Source: Micromonospora phytophila
GTDB taxonomy: Bacteria; Actinomycetota; Actinomycetes; Mycobacteriales; Micromonosporaceae
Reading direction: 5' to 3'
DNA: 39,586 nucleotides
NCBI RefSeq assembly: GCF_023656545.1
Contig: NZ_JAMOKF010000018.1
Coordinates: 1-39,586, forward strand
Shown one piece after another: positions 24,543-31,968 of the stretch. The number at the start of each line of letters is the position of its first letter. The first letter of the stretch is position 1. Below the pieces are notes generated by a model. It ran no database searches. It was not told where the DNA came from and saw only the letters and a list, made by a program, of their open reading frames with translations. The translations under genes were made by a program, and so were the position numbers.

Positions 24543-26651
24543 ATGTCGCACGGCGAGGAACTGTTCGCTCTCGGCGGGGACGTGACCACGGAGCCCAGCT
24601 TCGAGTCCGCTCTGCGGGGGTACGAGAAACGACAGGTCGACCGGTACGTCGCTCGTGCGGAGCACGAGATCGCGACGCTGGCGGCCGAACGGGAACAGGC
24701 CTACACGCAGATCCACAAGCTGGCCGGTCAGGTCGAGGTGCTCCAGCGCGATCTCGCCCAGGTGCGCAAGCAGGTCGGCGTGGTGGACCGCGCGTCCTTC
24801 CGGCACCTCGGGCCGCGGGTGGAGCAGATCCTCTGCCTCGCCGAGGAGCAGGCCGAGGCGATCCTGGCCTCCGCCAACGAGGAGATCGAGGCCCGCCGGG
24901 CCGCCGCCGAGCACATCATCGAGGAGGCCCGGGGGCAGGCCGCCAGGGCGCTCAAGGACTTCGAGATCGCGCTGGCCGCCCGCCGCGCGGAGGAGGAGCG
25001 GCACACCGCCGCCCGCAAGGCCGAGGCGGACGCCGCGGTCAAGGCCGCCAAGGACGAGTCCGCGCGACTGCGCAAGGCCGCCCAGGAGGCGCTGGCGAAG
25101 GCCCAGCAGGAGGCCACCCAACTGCGGGACACGGCCAAGGAGATCCACAACCGGGCCCAGCAGGAGGCGACCAAGCTCCGCGAGGCGGCCAGGGAGGTGC
25201 ACGCCAAGGCGCAACAGGAGGCCACCGAGCTCCGCGAGGCGGCCAAGGAGGTGCACGCCAAGGCCCAGCAGGAGGCCAAGCGCCTGGTCGACCAGGCGAC
25301 CGAGACCGGCCGGGCCACCCACGCCAAGGCGCTGCGCGACGCCAAGCAGATCATGGACGACGCCACCGAGGCCGGCCGGGCCACCCGCAACAAGGCCCGG
25401 CAGGACGCGGAGCGGCTCACCACGCAGGCGACCGAGGCCGCCAAGCGCAACCGCGCCGAAACCGAGGCGTACGTGCAGCGCATGCGCAGCGAGACCGAGG
25501 CGTACGTGCAGCACGCCCGGTCTCAGACGCAGCAGGAGCTGGGCGCCTGGCGGGCCGGGGTGGAGCAGGAGGTCAACAGCCGCCGCGAGGCCGCGGACCG
25601 GGAGCTGACCCAGCGCCGGGCGGCGGCCGACCAGGAGTTCACGAAGCGCCGCGACGAGCTGGAGAAGCAGTACAAGACCCGGCGGGCCGAGCTGGACAAG
25701 CAGCACAAGAGCCGGCACGACGAGCTGGAGTCCGGGTTCGAGGCGCGGCGGAAGAAGCTGGAGTCCGAGTACACCACCCGGAAGAACGAGGTCGAGCAGG
25801 GCGCCGCAGCGATCCGCCAGGCCGCCGAGCAGGACGCGCTGACCATGCGCCGGCAGGCCGAGGAGGAGGCCGCGACGCTGCTCAGCCGGGCGGAGGCGGA
25901 GGCGGCCGACAAGCGCCGCAAGGCCGACGAGCACGTCGCCACCTCCCGTCGGCAGTTCGAGGAGTACGCCGCCACCACGCAGCAGCACCTGGCCACCACC
26001 CAGCAGCACCTCGCCGCGACCCAGCAGGAGGCCGCCTCCGGCCGACAGCAGCTCGCCCAGGTGATGCTGGAGATCGCCCAGGCCCAGCAGCAGCTCGCCG
26101 ACCTGCGGCAGGAGACCTGGCAGTCCCGGCAGGAGTCCGACGAGCTCCAGCGGCAGGTTGCCCAGCTCCGGCTGGAGCTCATCGGCGGCCCGGGTCGACC
26201 CGCCGGGACGGACGGCTCCGCCGTCGCCGCTGCCTCGGCCGACGGCGGGAAGCCGGCCGGTGGTCCGAAGCCGACCGACGGCGGGCCGGCGACGGCGGCC
26301 GACGGGAAGCCGGCCACGGCGTCGCTGGGCCGGGCGACGGTGAACGCCACCCCGGTCAGCCCGGACGGGAAGCCGGCCACCACGGGCGGCGGATCGGAGA
26401 CCACCGCGCCGGAGGAGGGCGGGCAGCCCAGGGCACGTCCCGTCGCCGAGCCGGTGACCACCGTGGACGGCGGTACCGCCGCCGCCGGGGTGGACGGCGA
26501 GCCGACGGTGGCCGCGGTCCCGGGCGAGGGCGGACGCGGCGCCACCCCGACGAAGATCATCAGCACCGGCGAGAACGGCAAGCGGTCGACCAAGCCCATC
26601 ACCGACGAACGCAGCGCCAAGCCGAGCAAGGTCACCGTCGAGAAGGAGTGA
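24543..26651 (+). CDS. Second DivIVA-like coiled-coil protein (Scy/FilP paralogue)
   Basis: This 702-residue protein starts with a DivIVA-like segment (about 19-42, FESALRGYEKRQVDRYVARAE) and the same RVEQILCLAEEQAE block as its neighbour, so the two are paralogues. A coiled coil runs to about residue 550. Residues 180-290 contain 18-residue repeats (AQQEATKLREAAREVHAK), one heptad plus one hendecad each. Residues 350-440 carry RRAELDKQHKSRHDELE-type stretches. The last 150 residues are Gly/Pro/Ala/Asp-rich, with repeated DGKPA units, and disordered. The position matches scy in Streptomyces, an organiser of tip assembly, but it is about half that length. The ATG at 24543 follows GAGG and GGGGG. 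Confidence 0.78.
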   Translation: MSHGEELFALGGDVTTEPSFESALRGYEKRQVDRYVARAEHEIATLAAEREQAYTQIHKLAGQVEVLQRDLAQVRKQVGVVDRASFRHLGPRVEQILCLAEEQAEAILASANEEIEARRAAAEHIIEEARGQAARALKDFEIALAARRAEEERHTAARKAEADAAVKAAKDESARLRKAAQEALAKAQQEATQLRDTAKEIHNRAQQEATKLREAAREVHAKAQQEATELREAAKEVHAKAQQEAKRLVDQATETGRATHAKALRDAKQIMDDATEAGRATRNKARQDAERLTTQATEAAKRNRAETEAYVQRMRSETEAYVQHARSQTQQELGAWRAGVEQEVNSRREAADRELTQRRAAADQEFTKRRDELEKQYKTRRAELDKQHKSRHDELESGFEARRKKLESEYTTRKNEVEQGAAAIRQAAEQDALTMRRQAEEEAATLLSRAEAEAADKRRKADEHVATSRRQFEEYAATTQQHLATTQQHLAATQQEAASGRQQLAQVMLEIAQAQQQLADLRQETWQSRQESDELQRQVAQLRLELIGGPGRPAGTDGSAVAAASADGGKPAGGPKPTDGGPATAADGKPATASLGRATVNATPVSPDGKPATTGGGSETTAPEEGGQPRARPVAEPVTTVDGGTAAAGVDGEPTVAAVPGEGGRGATPTKIISTGENGKRSTKPITDERSAKPSKVTVEKE

Positions 26652-26688
26652 CCCACCCCGCCACGCCGGTGCGTCCCGCCGAGCCCGT

Positions 26689-26922
26689 TCAGCCGTCGAC
26701 GATCGGCCTGCGGAACGGGCTCCACCCCACAAACCGCTCGAACAGCTCCCGGGGCGTCGGCCCGTCGTGCGGATTGAGCTGGTAGAGGTCGTGCGCCGCC
26801 TCGTGGTAGAGGCCCGCGAGGTAGATGGTCAGGCCGGCCGGGTCCGCGTCGAACTCGACCTTGAGCAGCAGCCGGGCCTCCGCGCACGGCCACGGCCGGC
26901 CGTCCGCCCGGCAACACCACAT
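26689..26922 (-). CDS. Small conserved hypothetical protein (77 aa)
   Basis: The protein begins MWCCRADGRPWPCAEARLLL and continues KVEFDADPAGLTIYLAGLYHEAA. Short actinobacterial proteins with a Trp-Cys rich start (MWxCxxCxxxWPCxxAR) and a helical C-terminus are familiar to me, but their function is unknown. I chose the ATG at 26922 because the family begins at this Met-Trp; upstream in-frame sequence is low-complexity and runs into the inverted repeat at 27 kb. No clear ribosome site. It is convergent with the coiled-coil gene, 37 bases away. Confidence 0.6.
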   Translation of the reverse strand: MWCCRADGRPWPCAEARLLLKVEFDADPAGLTIYLAGLYHEAAHDLYQLNPHDGPTPRELFERFVGWSPFRRPIVDG

Positions 26923-26989
26923 CGGCCGGATCGGAGTGTGCGGCGGCCATCCCCGAGCGTTCGGCAGCGCTGGTCCGGCGCCCCGAGGC

Positions 26990-27072
26990 CCGGGCGCTTT
27001 GCTCTGCACCCTCATGCGCGCCGGACACGGGCAGTCACCGGCGCGTATCGGGGTGCAGAGCAAAGGGCCCGG
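26990..27072. repeat. 83-bp palindromic element (35-bp arms)
   Basis: Arms at 26990-27024 and 27038-27072 are complementary at 31 of 35 positions, with a 13-base loop. The conserved core is CTTTGCTCTGCACCC. It lies in the gap between divergent genes. It could fold into a very stable hairpin or represent a non-autonomous MITE/REP-like element. Confidence 0.85.
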
Positions 27073-27204
27073 CAGCGAACGGTTGGCGCGACCGACGGCC
27101 CCGCCACCCCGGCGACCGTTACCCTGCTGATCAGGCACGCGCAGGCGGGCCGGTGTCGGAATTCCCGGCGCGAGTGCGTGGGAGCGTGATCCGCAGGAGG
27201 TCCG

Positions 27205-28512
27205 GTGGCACGGGACGAACCGGGAACTGGCGACCCATCCGACGGCGACCCCGGCAATCACGACCCGCGCGATCACGACCCGCGCGACGGCGACCCGGAG
27301 ACTGGCCACCCGCGCGGTGACAGCCCGGGTGGTGACAGCCCAGGCGGTGGCCGGCCGGGCGCGGGCGATCGGGCGGGCCGACCGAGTTCGGGCCGGGCGG
27401 GGATGGTGCCCGAGGTGGCGGCGTCGGCGCTGGCGGGCGACCACCCGCCGCCGGCCGTGGGACCGGGGCGGTTCGGCACACCGGGGCGGCCGCTGCGGCG
27501 CAGCAGCTTCCTGGTCGGCTTCACCGGCGGGCTCGGCGTGCTGCTGGCGTACGTCGTCTATCTGGGCCTGCGCAACGCGGCCGGCATCCTGGTCCTGGTG
27601 GTCATCGCGCTCTTCCTCGCCGTCGGCCTGCATCCGGCGGTGAACCGGTTGCGGGCCTGGGGCCTGCCGCCCGGGCTCGCGGTGGCGACCGTCGCGTTGA
27701 CCGTGGTGCTGCTGCTCTGCGGCGGGCTCTTCGCGCTGGTGCCGCCGATCGTGACGCAGACCGGGCAGTTCGTCGAGCAGTTGCCCACCTTCCTTGAGTC
27801 GCTGCGCCGCAACGAGGCCGTCAACGACCTGGTCGAGCGGTACGACCTGACGGAGCGCCTACGGGGCGCGGCGAACGCGGACACCGTCGGCCAGGCCGTC
27901 GGCGGGGTGCTCGGCGGCGCCCAGCTGGTCTTCGGCACGGTCTTCCGGGCACTGACCGTGCTGGTGCTGACCATCTACTTCCTCGTCTACTTCGACCGGC
28001 TCCGCGATCTCGGCTACGCGCTGGTGCCCCGCTCCCGCCGGGAGCGGGTGCGGCTGATCGGCGACGAGATCCTGGTCAAGGTCGGGGCGTACATGGTGGG
28101 CGCGCTGAGCATCGCGGTGCTGGCCGGGTCGGTGACCTTCGTCTTCGCGCTGGTCGTCGGGTTGCCGTACCCGTTCGCGCTGGCCGTGGTGGTCGCGGTG
28201 ACCGACCTGATCCCGCAGATCGGGGCGACCCTCGGCGCGGTGATCGTCACTTTGGTCGGCTTCGCCACCGACGTGCGGGCCGGCATCGCCTGCGCGGTCT
28301 TCTTCCTGATCTACCAGCAGGTGGAGAACTACCTGATCTATCCGAAGGTGATGCGCCGCTCGGTGGCGGTCAACGAGGTCGCCGCCCTGGTCGCCGCGCT
28401 GCTCGGGGTGGCCCTGGTCGGAGTGGTGGGCGCGCTGGTCGCGATCCCGACCGTGGCGGCCCTGCAACTGATCCTGCGCGAGGTGCTCCTGCCCCGGCAG
28501 GAATCACGCTGA
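27205..28512 (+). CDS. AI-2E/PerM-family membrane transporter
   Basis: This 435-residue polytopic membrane protein has an acidic, disordered N-terminal tail of about 98 residues built of DPRDHDPRDGDP and GDSPGGDSPGG units. About eight transmembrane helices follow. Family signatures are LFLAVGLHPAVNRL near the start of the membrane part and, near the end, YPFALAVVVAVTDLIPQIGATLGA and YQQVENYLIYPKVMRRSV. The family includes E. coli TqsA (AI-2 export) and PerM, plus Na+/H+ antiporter-like members, so the substrate cannot be assigned. The GTG at 27205 has AGGAGG five bases upstream. No partner genes are obvious. Confidence 0.88.
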   Translation: MARDEPGTGDPSDGDPGNHDPRDHDPRDGDPETGHPRGDSPGGDSPGGGRPGAGDRAGRPSSGRAGMVPEVAASALAGDHPPPAVGPGRFGTPGRPLRRSSFLVGFTGGLGVLLAYVVYLGLRNAAGILVLVVIALFLAVGLHPAVNRLRAWGLPPGLAVATVALTVVLLLCGGLFALVPPIVTQTGQFVEQLPTFLESLRRNEAVNDLVERYDLTERLRGAANADTVGQAVGGVLGGAQLVFGTVFRALTVLVLTIYFLVYFDRLRDLGYALVPRSRRERVRLIGDEILVKVGAYMVGALSIAVLAGSVTFVFALVVGLPYPFALAVVVAVTDLIPQIGATLGAVIVTLVGFATDVRAGIACAVFFLIYQQVENYLIYPKVMRRSVAVNEVAALVAALLGVALVGVVGALVAIPTVAALQLILREVLLPRQESR

Positions 28513-28535
28513 CCGGGGCCGCCCGCCGGTGGAGG

Positions 28536-28563
28536 CGGGTCGGGCCGGTGGCCCGCCGACCCG
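28536..28563. terminator. Hairpin between convergent transporter and hydrolase genes
   Basis: A 6-bp outer stem and a 5-bp inner stem separated by a three-base bulge, with a GGT loop. A second 7-bp hairpin lies at 28578-28598. Together they could terminate both converging transcripts. Confidence 0.5.
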
Positions 28564-28612
28564 GGGGCCCGCCGGCAGCCGCCGTCGGCGCCGGCGGCAG
28601 CAGTCAAGCGGG

Positions 28613-29422
28613 TCAGCCGGCCTGACCGGCGGGCGGGCCGGGCACGGGGCGGTCGGCGAAGGAGGCCACCGTCCGGTCGGCGTACGCGCTGACGTCGCCG
28701 GTGGAGATCGGGCCGTCCCAGGTGGTTGGCAGCGGCACGTCGGCGGCCGGGTTGACCCGGCGGACCACCTCGTCCAGCACCGTCTCGGCGTCGCCGACCC
28801 AGAGGTGCTTCGCCCCCGGCACCCCGACCACCTCGGCCTGCGGCACCGCCGCGAAGCGTTCCCGGGCCTCGTCCGGTCGCAGATAGTCGTCGAACTCCGG
28901 CACCAGGGCGGTCAGCGGCCTGCCGGATCCGGCCCACTGGGCGAGGTCCTCCGCGCCGGAGAACCGCAGCGGCGGGGAGAGCAGGATCGCCCCGGCGACC
29001 GCCGGGTCGCAGCCGTACTTCAGGATCAGGTCGGTGCCGAACGACCAGCCCAACAGCCAGACATTCGGCAGCTCGTGGAACTCGGCGTACTCGATGGCGG
29101 CGGCGACGTCGAAGCGCTCGCCGACGGCGTTGTCGAAGGCGCCCTCGCTGGTGCCGCGCATGCTGCTCGTCCCCCGGGTGTTGAACCGGAGCACCGCCAC
29201 GTCGGCCAGGGCCGGCAGCCGCCAGGCCGCCTTGCGGAACACGTGGCTGTCCATCATCCCGCCGTGCGTCGGCAGCGGGTGCAGGCACACCAGGGTCGCC
29301 ACCGGCTCCCGGTCCGCCGGGCGGGCCAGCTCGCCGACCAGCCGCAGACCGTCCGCGGTGTGCAGCTCGATGTCCTCGCGGTGCCCGGGCAGGATGGAGG
29401 ACGCGCGGATCGGAGTGCTCAC
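28613..29422 (-). CDS. Alpha/beta hydrolase (dienelactone hydrolase/esterase-like)
   Basis: This 269-residue soluble hydrolase has the nucleophile elbow GWSFG (Ser127), an acidic residue around Asp178-179 (PEFDDY) and His206 in GAKHLWVG. The sequence VLRFNTRGTSSMRGTSEG after the second strand is typical of small alpha/beta hydrolases that act on short acyl or carboxyl esters. The natural substrate is unknown. The GTG at 29422 lies nine bases after GGGAG. No signal peptide. It is followed by a convergent neighbour; upstream lies the small zinc-ribbon gene on the same strand. Confidence 0.82.
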   Translation of the reverse strand: MSTPIRASSILPGHREDIELHTADGLRLVGELARPADREPVATLVCLHPLPTHGGMMDSHVFRKAAWRLPALADVAVLRFNTRGTSSMRGTSEGAFDNAVGERFDVAAAIEYAEFHELPNVWLLGWSFGTDLILKYGCDPAVAGAILLSPPLRFSGAEDLAQWAGSGRPLTALVPEFDDYLRPDEARERFAAVPQAEVVGVPGAKHLWVGDAETVLDEVVRRVNPAADVPLPTTWDGPISTGDVSAYADRTVASFADRPVPGPPAGQAG

Positions 29423-29488
29423 CCGTCCAGTCTCCCGCGCTGCGCGACGCGCCGCCCGTCGGGGCGCGAACGGGGTGATCCAGGTCGC

Positions 29489-29815
29489 TCAGCCGTGGCG
29501 GGGGGCGCCACGCCCCCGCTGGACGGCGGGCCCGCGCCGGTCCCGCGCCCGCCAGCACCCGCTGTGCCAGTGCCGGCGGTCGGTCAGGTCACCCAGGCCG
29601 TCGGCCGGCCAGGCCACCAGGTGCGCCACCCCGGGCCGGATCTCCTGGTCACAACCGGGGCAGCGGTACGTCTTGACCGACGCCCCGCCGCCGATCCCGC
29701 GTACCTGCCACTCGCCGTCGCGCCACTGCTGCACCGAGGCGACGCCCTGGCGGACCCGGTCCGAATCCAGATTGGCGTTCTCGTCCCGGCGGGGGCGGTT
29801 GCGACGGGGGCTCAC
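29489..29815 (-). CDS. Small conserved protein with Cys/His zinc-ribbon-like motif
   Basis: This 108-residue protein begins MSPRRNRPRR (GTG at 29815, chosen because I recall homologues starting with this motif; a TTG three codons upstream is less likely). After a basic, disordered N-terminus comes TYRCPGCDQEIRPGVAHLVAWP (Cys52, Cys55) and RRHWHSGCWRAR (His82, His84, Cys87), a plausible Zn site. Such proteins are widespread in actinobacteria, often labelled ATP/GTP-binding without proof. Function unknown. Located between the hydrolase and the 3-hydroxyacyl-CoA dehydrogenase, all on the minus strand. Confidence 0.75.
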   Translation of the reverse strand: MSPRRNRPRRDENANLDSDRVRQGVASVQQWRDGEWQVRGIGGGASVKTYRCPGCDQEIRPGVAHLVAWPADGLGDLTDRRHWHSGCWRARDRRGPAVQRGRGAPRHG

Positions 29816-29926
29816 AGTCACCAAGCGTACGGGCCGGCCGGGAGACCGACCGGGCCCGGGCGGGCCGCGTACTCCTCGAAGGTCACGTCCGCCGGACGCC
29901 GCGGGCGGCGTCCGGCGTCGACCGGG

Positions 29927-31717
29927 TCAGCGGTTGGAGTGGTCGCGGAACCCGCGGCGGGTCTTGCGGCCCAGGTAGCCGGCGGTGACCAGGTGCTCCA
30001 GCAGCGGCGCCGGGGCGAAGCCCGGCTCGCGCAGCTCCAGGTAGAGCTCGCGCTGAATGGCCAGCGAGACGTCCAGCCCGACCACGTCGAGCAGCTCGAA
30101 CGGGCCCATCGGGTAGCCGCAGCCGAGCTTCATCGCGTAGTCGATGTCGTCGGCGGTGGAGTAGCTCGCCTCCAGCATCTTGACCGCGTCGTTCAGGTAC
30201 GGGAAGAGCAGCGCGTTGACGATGAAACCGGACCGGTCGCCGCAGACCACGCCGGTCTTGCCGAGCACCGCGCAGACCGCGCGGGCGGTGGCGGTGGTCT
30301 CCACCGAGGTGCGGATGGTCTGCACGACCTCGACCAGCGGCATGATCGGCGCCGGGTTGAAGAAATGCAGCCCGACCACGTCGGCCGGCCGCTGGGTGGC
30401 CATCGCCACGTCGATCACCGGCAGCGACGAGGTGGTGGTGGCGAGCACGACGCCCGGCTTGCAGATCTCGTCGAGGCTGGCGAAGAGGGCCTTCTTGACG
30501 CTCAACTCCTCGATCACGGCCTCGACCACCAGGTCGACGTCGGCGAGGTGTTCCAGGGTGGCCGACCAGTTGATCCGTCCCAGCGCGGCGTCCCGGTCGT
30601 CCTCGCTGAGCTTGCCCCGCACCACGCCCTTGTTGAGCGAGGTCTTGACCGCCTCGAAGACCTTGGCGGACTTCTCCGCGCCCCGGGTCACCGAGACGAC
30701 CTCGTAGCCGGCCTTGGCGAAGACCTCGATGATGCCGGTGGCCATCGTCCCGGAGCCGACCACGCCGACCTTCGTGATGGCGCGGGCGCCGTCGGCGAGC
30801 GCCGACTCCGCCGCCACGGGCGTCTGCTCGTCGGGTACGACGACCGGGGAGCCCGGCCGCTCGTAGGTGTAGAAGCCCCGGCCGGACTTGCGGCCGAGCA
30901 GACCCGCGGTGACCATCTGCTTGATCAGCGGCACCGGGGCGTGCCGGCGGTCCCGGCCGCCGCGCCGGTACATGGTGTCCAGGATCTCGTACGCGGTGTC
31001 CAGGCCGATCAGATCCATCAGGGCCAGCGGGCCCATCGGCAGGCCGCAGCCGAGCTTCATAGCGGCGTCGATGTCCTCGCGGGTGGCGTAGTGCGACTCG
31101 AACATGCTGACGGCGTGGTTGAGGTAGCCGAAGAGCAGCGCGTTGGCGATGAAGCCGGCCCGGTCGCTGATGGTGACGTCGACCTTGCCGAGCCGCTTGC
31201 AGAGCGCCTCCACGTCGGCGACCACCTCGGCGGAGGTGACCACCGTGCGGACCACCTCGACCAGCTTCATCACCGGGGCCGGGTTGAAGAAGTGGATGCC
31301 GATGACCTGGTTGGGCCGGGTGGTGGCGACCGAGATCTCGGTGACGCTCAGCGACGAGGTGTTGGTGGCGAGGATGGCCTCGGGCTTGCAGACCCGGTCC
31401 AGCTCGCCGAAGATCCGCTGCTTCAGGTCGAGGTGCTCGGGGACCGCCTCGATCACCAGGTCCACCGAGTGCAGCGCGTCCAGCCCGACCGCGAAGTGCA
31501 CCCGCTCCATCAGCGCGTCCCGATCGGCGGCGGCGAGCTTGCCCTTGGCGACCGCCCGGTCGGTCGAGCCGGTCAGGGTGCGCCGGCCGCGCTCCAGCGC
31601 GGCGTCGGAGATCTCGACGGCGACGACATCGATGCCGTTGCGTGCGAAGACCTCGACGATGCCGGCACCCATGGTGCCCAGACCCACAACGCCCACGCTG
31701 GTGAACTCGCGCGCCAC
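29927..31717 (-). CDS. Tandemly duplicated 3-hydroxyacyl-CoA (3-hydroxybutyryl-CoA) dehydrogenase
   Basis: This 596-residue protein is two full-length 3-hydroxyacyl-CoA dehydrogenase units in one chain, each about 290 residues. Each has an NAD-binding Rossmann motif (GLGTMG at 12-17; GSGTMATG near 315), a catalytic-His segment (GIHFFNPAPVM; GLHFFNPAPIM) and the C-terminal helical domain (MKLGCGLPMGP; MKLGCGYPMGP). It oxidises 3-hydroxybutyryl-CoA to acetoacetyl-CoA or the reverse. I chose the GTG at 31717 because GGGGAGG lies seven bases upstream; a TTG at 31732 coincides with that site. A copy of the shared operator motif lies 31-46 bp upstream, tying it to thiolase, ccr and icmA. Confidence 0.9.
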   Translation of the reverse strand: MAREFTSVGVVGLGTMGAGIVEVFARNGIDVVAVEISDAALERGRRTLTGSTDRAVAKGKLAAADRDALMERVHFAVGLDALHSVDLVIEAVPEHLDLKQRIFGELDRVCKPEAILATNTSSLSVTEISVATTRPNQVIGIHFFNPAPVMKLVEVVRTVVTSAEVVADVEALCKRLGKVDVTISDRAGFIANALLFGYLNHAVSMFESHYATREDIDAAMKLGCGLPMGPLALMDLIGLDTAYEILDTMYRRGGRDRRHAPVPLIKQMVTAGLLGRKSGRGFYTYERPGSPVVVPDEQTPVAAESALADGARAITKVGVVGSGTMATGIIEVFAKAGYEVVSVTRGAEKSAKVFEAVKTSLNKGVVRGKLSEDDRDAALGRINWSATLEHLADVDLVVEAVIEELSVKKALFASLDEICKPGVVLATTTSSLPVIDVAMATQRPADVVGLHFFNPAPIMPLVEVVQTIRTSVETTATARAVCAVLGKTGVVCGDRSGFIVNALLFPYLNDAVKMLEASYSTADDIDYAMKLGCGYPMGPFELLDVVGLDVSLAIQRELYLELREPGFAPAPLLEHLVTAGYLGRKTRRGFRDHSNR

Positions 31718-31747
31718 GACCGGCCTCCCCAATGCTCCGCACGGCCG

Positions 31748-31763
31748 CTTGAACGGCCACTAA
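31748..31763 (-). promoter_or_regulatory. Shared acyl-CoA regulon motif, site 3 (3-hydroxyacyl-CoA dehydrogenase)
   Basis: Reads TTAGTGGCCGTTCAAG on the minus strand toward the gene. TTAG and CGTTCA are identical to sites 1 and 4, with the same four-base spacing. Confidence 0.55.
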
Positions 31764-31831
31764 GGTTCTGCGCGCGAGTCTGCCACGTGACGCTGGGTTG
31801 TCGAGACGCCGTGGGATATTTCACGACCCTC

Positions 31832-31854
31832 ACCGCCGCCCTCAGGACGGCGGT
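31832..31854 (-). terminator. Hairpin beyond the alpha/beta hydrolase gene
   Basis: A 7-bp stem (ACCGCCG/CGGCGGT) with a nine-base loop lies downstream of the hydrolase stop at 31969 on the minus strand and upstream of the dehydrogenase promoter. The interval 31855-31968 otherwise holds only GC-rich short repeats. Confidence 0.35.
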
Positions 31855-31968
31855 CGCGGAGCCCGGCACAGGCGGTCGAGGCGGGGCGGCGGACCCCGGC
31901 GGGGCGGCGGTCAGGCCGGTCTGTCGGGGCGGGGCACCGTGCCCGAGGTGGGCGGCGGCGGGCGGCGG

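Noticed and set aside
24222..26732. 836-codon minus-strand frame opposite the second coiled-coil gene (Leu/Gly-rich)
   Set aside because: Mirror image of a repetitive Glu/Ala/Arg coiled coil; no ribosome site, no recognisable domain.
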